Shown here one piece after another: positions 19,056-23,591 of a DNA stretch of 23,591 bases (position 1 is the first letter of the stretch; each line of letters opens with the position of its first letter). Position numbers and translations under genes: made by a program. The stretch covers positions 1-23,591 of the forward strand of contig NWUY0300061249.1 of NCBI GenBank assembly GCA_004151065.3, read 5' to 3'. The DNA is from Larix sibirica (taxonomy: Eukaryota > Streptophyta > Pinopsida > Pinales > Pinaceae). The notes under the pieces were generated by a model. The model was not told the DNA's origin and did not search any database. It saw only the letters and a list, made by a program, of their open reading frames with translations.

Positions 19056-21300
19056 TGTAAATTGCCGTGAGTATTCCACTTGGCAATCTGTCACAACAAA
19101 TCATATAAATTACTGCAAAATACTATGAAGCTATCCTCTATTATGCAGTGTTAACTTCTAATTACAAATGTAATAGTATATATGTATTGCTCAAAACACT
19201 AAAACAAACTGAGAATATAAAAGATAAGCTACAACAATAAAATGAGCAAACCATCAATACAATGACCACAAGATGTTCTCTAGGAAACCCAATATCTAAA
19301 AACCAAGCAAGAAGATGAGAATTGTGCCTTGCTCTTTTCTTCTCAAATATAGAATGCAAGATACAAAGAAATATGGACTCAATATGGAGTTACAATTGAC
19401 ACCATGGCTTGAATTGTTGCTCCAAGGTCTTCTACTTCCTCTATTTTGCTCAAAATTCCGTACTCCTTTGCTTTCCTCATCTACAGAACACTAATTCAAT
19501 ACAATAGGAATGGAACCCTTTCCTTTCCTTGTGGATTACTGTTTAACTATCCTCATAATCATCAAGGGTTAGGGTTTGGGTTTTGTATGCCCCAACTCCC
19601 TATTAGAATTAGGGTTTTGGACCCTCTAGAATCTTCTTGAATGTCCAGACATGACTAACTCTACATGTGTAAGTAATGAGAGTTGATGTGGCATCCACTT
19701 GGTACTATGGTGGTCACATAATAGGTCAACTTGCAAGAGGCATACCATCCTCACACAAAGTCCAATTAGGCTGCTATTTTGACCATTGGAAAGCTCTTGA
19801 CGAATAGAGTAGCAATGGGGCATTGGGAACTTTGTTTGCAAATTTTTTTACTCCAAAAATAGACATATAACACCCAAAACAAGATCCAAAAGTTTATGAA
19901 CCCCAAATCACCAAAATAGGATATGCCCCTAAAATGGGTCCTACAATCCATGGCTCCCAAAAATTCCACTCCAAAAGGTATAAAAATAAATGAAACATTA
20001 TATAGTGATCTATTTCATATCATATTCAATTTCAATAATTGGCATTGTAATAGCCATATAGCATAAATTCAACAATGGCAGAAGTTTTCCATGGAGAATA
20101 GGTTACAAAAATTGACATTAACAAATAATAAAAAATGAATATGCAATGCTTGCCATTAATATAAATTGCTCATGCTTCGCTAACATTTTGTGAAATCGCA
20201 TTGTGTGTAGTCAATACCAATATTTGCATGGATGCCATAAATACCTTCACAACTTATCTGCTCATTAAAGAAACCACTTTCATCATGGGAAGAAACTATT
20301 AAACATGTTTAATGAACAGAGAATTGAACTCTATCAGAACAGTTACTAAACTCATAGGAGATATTGATAACTTTGACAATAACCATATAAATAAACAAAT
20401 CATAAGGGCAAAGCAAGATCATACACCGTGAGTGAAATATTGCACGTTTCTCAAAATTTATATAAAAGGAATATCGTAAGATTGGCAAGCAGTATTACAT
20501 AATATAATCCTTGAATTCAAACTTAACGTGCACAAATGGTGCACACTCCTCAAGAGCTTACTGCAGAAATGCCCTGTGGTCAGTGCATATAGCAATAACT
20601 TATCCCACCAATCCCATCTCACAGATTTTGTATCTGGAAAAACTATTTTTAAAAGAAGATTCACAGCCTGGCAATATTCATGTCAACTCTCTTTGCAAGA
20701 CCTAGATTTTAATTTTTATCCTATCTCATCAAGATGTAATTTCTGAGCTAGTTTTCCACTATGAAATATTGATGAAGAAACAAATTCTCACTTCAATAAC
20801 AGCTTTAGATTTTTTGCTGGCCACAAGATCCTTAAGCACTACTCATCTCCATTTGAGTGGACATCTAGAAGACATCTTTGTTGTTATCAATGGGGCATTA
20901 TTGTTCCTTTTACTTGATGGAGTGCTCACTTCAATTTCTACCTTTCACGCCAAATTAGATTTCAATTTTAAAATCAGAAGGTTCCTTTGAATGTTACACC
21001 ACTGATGCAAGCTTGAATTTTCACACATGTATGACACTTGCGGTGAACTGATGCTGCACATTGGAATTGAAGCAAAATTAGAATCTTTAAATTAGGGATC
21101 ACTCTAAATCTGGTTCATTAGGCAAGATTGACTTCTCCAAGTAAGCACACTCTGAAGTTCTAATTGCTTTCCCTTCTTCAGAATTATCAGTCTTGTTTGA
21201 ATCATTTGAATCTAATTGTACACAAGTGGGCTTCTTTGAATATNAAGGGAAAGAAACAAGTCCAAGATCCCATCGTAAATTGCGCACATCTAGAAATACT
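19056..21300. other. AT-rich stretch without recognised genes
   Basis: The first part may be the LTR of the minus-strand element, but I cannot find its other edge or a second copy. Short open frames in 19.4-21.0 kb lack recognisable motifs or biased composition. A short GGGTTAGGGTTTGGGTTTT run lies near 19567. An assembly N is at 21244. Confidence 0.4.
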
Positions 21301-21329
21301 AGTTGTGAAGATGAAATGAACAACAAGTT

Positions 21330-21865
21330 GTGAAGACTAGCTCTGAAGATGAAATGAAGAACAAGTTCAAAGACAACACATCAATCCTGAATGATCATAG
21401 ATCACTTGAAGATAAATCAAGTCTTGGTTATGAAAAGGCATCAAAGAAGGTTTGTGACAGTGAACGCTTCCCAAATCATGTTAAGTCGTTCAGGTATGAC
21501 ATTTCCTTCAACAACTACAACTCTTTTCAATTTCCTAACCAAAGAAGGATCAATAGGGAAAAGTGCACTAGATGCAATCATTTGGTCATATTGCAAAATA
21601 TTGTCAAACTGTGAGATGCTATGCATGTGATGGTTTTGGACATAAGGCTATGTACTTTCAAAGAGTATTAAACTGGCTTGATGAATACTTTTTGGGCAAA
21701 AGAAATCACATTGCAAGGAATCATAGTGAAAATATTCAAGAGCAAAATCAAGATAAAAGTGCACACATAAAAACTTGGGTAAGGAAATCTCCTAAAAAAT
21801 GCGTAGAAGAAGCACACAATCCGGGTGCATCTAAAGCAACAAGCAATTGCTGCTCCTCTTGTTGA
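21330..21865 (+). pseudogene. Zinc-knuckle gag-like fragment
   Basis: The open part 21330-21614 is hydrophilic (KTSSEDEMKNKFKDN) and enters a CCHC zinc knuckle, CTRCN, beginning at Cys 21564-21566. A one-base loss near 21581 shifts the frame; the second frame (from 21572) supplies FGHIAKYC and a second knuckle, CYACDGFGHK, whose last Cys is replaced by Phe (AMYF). So the first knuckle fits CX2CX4HX4C across the frameshift and the second is broken. It continues Lys-rich to a stop at 21863-21865. Double knuckles of this kind are nucleic-acid binding parts of retrotransposon gag; I recall similar fragments in conifer sequence. A 24-base imperfect duplication (period 38) occurs at 21307-21368. 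Confidence 0.55.
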
Positions 21866-22480
21866 TCTCAAGAATATCAGTTGAGATCCTTGAATTCAAC
21901 ACAATGCATCTTGGGAATCCAAGGGTTATGTTAGTAATGGTTATGGTTAGAAGGTGTCTGTCGCAATGTTTATCAGAGTCACAAAAAGTTATGTATTGAG
22001 TTAGAATTATTGCAAAAAAGGACTTTCATAAACATGCATGCATTTAGTTTGTTACTAAGTTATGAGTATTGCATAAAAAGCTCTTGCATGTGATAGAGTG
22101 AAGAACAACTAGTTGTTGAGTTAAGTATTATGTCATAAAAAGGGAAGACTCTTGCATATAATAGAATGAAGAAAAAGTAAAAACATTATTGAAAAATAAA
22201 CATGGGTCTACGCAAAAGATGTGATTTGTATTACATTCAAAATCAATGTTTTTACAAAAATGCATGAGCCTTCTGCAAACTGAATATCATAAGAGACTCC
22301 ATGCTAAGGCCAAGGAGGTGAGTACAAGAAAACTATTGAAGACCGCAAAATTAAGAATTGCAGAAGAATCTAAAGCTGCAATTTGAGGTCGAGATCTATT
22401 CCCGGATGGTGTGCGAGTCGAAGCTCCAAGTCCACTAGAACTAACACATTAAACTCTTATGATGGTTGCACATGAAGAAG
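21866..22480. other. AT-rich stretch, nothing recognised
   Basis: No reading frame or motif is convincing. It contains loosely repeated words such as CTCTTGCAT(G/A)T(A/G)ATAGA(G/A)TGAAGAA near 22081-22110 and 22150-22176, which suggests a weak local duplication. It may be downstream sequence of the zinc-knuckle element. Confidence 0.4.
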
Positions 22481-22780
22481 TTATAATGTTGCAGATGATG
22501 GTTGTCCAAGACACTTAGACCAAAGTGATGAAAATTCATCCAAAATTATTTGTTGTTGTTTCTCCAGGTTGTCGACCTGATGGCTAAGATGAATCAATTG
22601 CTCAACATGCCCATAATTCACCTTTGACTGAGCATATTGGTGTTGGAACTTTGTGTCCTCCATTCGACGTTGTCAAGCTCCCATATCAACTCGCAGGTGT
22701 GTAAATTCAGACTGGTGTGATAGAATGGAAACTCGCACACTCTCAAGGGAATTATTCATTCTCTGGTAGAAGGAAGCCAT
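22481..22780 (-). pseudogene. Short coiled-coil protein remnant, probably retroelement-derived
   Basis: From ATG 22780-22778 the minus strand reads MASFYQRMNNSLESVRVS, ILSHQSEFTHLRVDMGA, a TGA at 22675-22673 where Trp (TGG) would fit, then MEDTKFQHQYAQ and VEQLIHLSHQVDNLEKQQQI, ending at 22481. That is 99 codons counting the internal stop. Leu/Ile/Val occur in heptad-like spacing, so a coiled coil is likely. It resembles the C-terminal part of retroelement accessory proteins of plants with DMGAWQRR-like segments, from memory. The upstream minus strand does not show a clear continuation. A host gene exon is possible but not indicated. Confidence 0.4.
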
Positions 22781-23591
22781 TGGCAAGAAAGGTAGGAAGT
22801 CGAGAAGCAATGTGACATAGAAGGGCAGGAGTGAAAAAGGTGATGAATGAGGCGTATTTCATACAAATCTTATAGAATCAAATGGATGACTTTTGCATGC
22901 GTGGAGTTAAGTTGAAGAAATGTGCATTCGAGACTACTCGATTCGAAGAAGGTGGTGGAGTTTCCAAAACTTAATGTTGGAACTAATGATCTTGGGAATT
23001 AGTGCAAAAAGCGGTAATCTAATTCATTGCTTCGTGCGACAAATGATGTTTCCCCAAAATGTTCGATTACGGATGTGACATGTCATTGTTGCCACACAAA
23101 TTGAATGTCATATTCACTTTAATGTTGAACTGGATGATAGATGAAGAACGTGCCAAATATTTGGTTGTCGTGGAAAGGGATGTGATGACAGTAAACACGA
23201 CAAATCCTAGAGACAACGAAGTAAATGTGATAGATAAAACAGTCAAGCGCAGAAAGGAAATCAACGGAAAAGAAAGTGCAAAACCTGTAAAATATTGATT
23301 TCAGTACTGCGCAGCGGGCATGAAAGGATAATCGAAAAAGAATGATGAAGTGTTGTGATAGGAATGGGAGATCAAGATACAGAATTAATATAGCACATGT
23401 ACAGGGAAAACAATCAAATATAACTATGAAATAAATATATAGATTGTAGGACATTAGTGAAGAAAATTCAGTGAAAGAATGAAGCATGAAGATAGTGGGA
23501 GTTATCCTTGTAAGGAGATAAGTGAAGGACAAAGCAAAGAAAAAAAATAGAATCAATTAATTGCACAAGTAATGGAACCTCTTTGCCATTG
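22781..23591. other. AT-rich stretch without recognised genes
   Basis: A plus-strand open frame 23059-23298 (79 codons, Lys/Asn-rich) and a minus-strand one 23119-23556 (145 codons, Phe/Ile-rich) overlap. Neither shows a recognisable motif, and the minus one is the low-complexity hydrophobic shadow expected from A-rich DNA. I support neither as a gene. Confidence 0.4.

Noticed and set aside
19566-19585. GGGTTAGGGTTTGGG run, resembling plant telomere repeat
   Set aside because: Only about two or three imperfect units, expected by chance in AT-rich plant DNA.
20458-20990. Overlapping open frames on both strands
   Set aside because: No recognisable motif and no copy to compare with; too short to call.
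23119-23556. 145-codon minus-strand frame with hydrophobic, membrane-like composition
   Set aside because: Phe/Ile/Leu richness follows from A-rich plus-strand DNA; no signal peptide and helix order or known motif could be made out.

Overview
The window looks like intergenic DNA of a seed plant: it is AT-rich, carries no intact host gene that I can recognise, and is filled with decayed LTR retrotransposons. A gymnosperm is possible because the zinc-knuckle fragment near 21.3-21.9 kb resembles gag-like fragments I associate with conifer genomes. That is recollection, not a search result. Single N characters at 13615, 18204 and 21244 show this is assembled sequence with joins.

The main content (1-18470, + strand) is a long Ty3/gypsy element of Tat-like type plus repeated pieces of it. 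Element A runs: end of the 5' LTR (1-769), primer binding site (about 772-788), gag (802 to about 2600), protease (about 2600-3222), an RNase H domain placed before the reverse transcriptase (3382 to about 3850), reverse transcriptase (about 4180-5260), a second canonical-position RNase H (about 5262-5660), integrase (about 5660-6989), a 3' untranslated stretch with four degenerate tandem repeats (7640-8115), and a probable very long LTR (about 8392-12839). The element is dead: about ten in-frame stops, several frameshifts, a destroyed protease active site and two lost reverse transcriptase aspartates. The first RNase H keeps all four catalytic acidic residues while the second lacks its aspartates, so the enzyme activity appears to have moved to the extra domain.

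The probable LTR contains a roughly 566-codon reading frame (9427-11128, second copy 14025-15721) upstream of the TATA box. The two copies carry different stops, so an intact ancestor is implied. It belongs to a plant retroelement-associated family of unknown function. Downstream are two perfect hairpins repeated in both LTR copies and a TATA box.

After element A the pattern repeats twice: leader plus 5' gag (12840-13614), N, LTR (13616-17428), leader plus 5' gag (17429-18203), N, LTR end (18205-18470). The two gag pieces with adjacent LTR end appear identical over about 1.08 kb and stop at the same base before an N, while sequence just upstream is visibly diverged. This points to an assembly duplication or very recent conversion. 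The last LTR end resembles the first LTR end (1-769) more than the two between them.

From 18471 to 23591 there are only scraps: a gag start with an initiator-Met-type primer binding site on the minus strand (18661-19047), a zinc-knuckle gag fragment on the plus strand (21330-21865), and a short predicted coiled-coil pseudogene on the minus strand (22481-22780). The rest is AT-rich sequence in which I recognise nothing.
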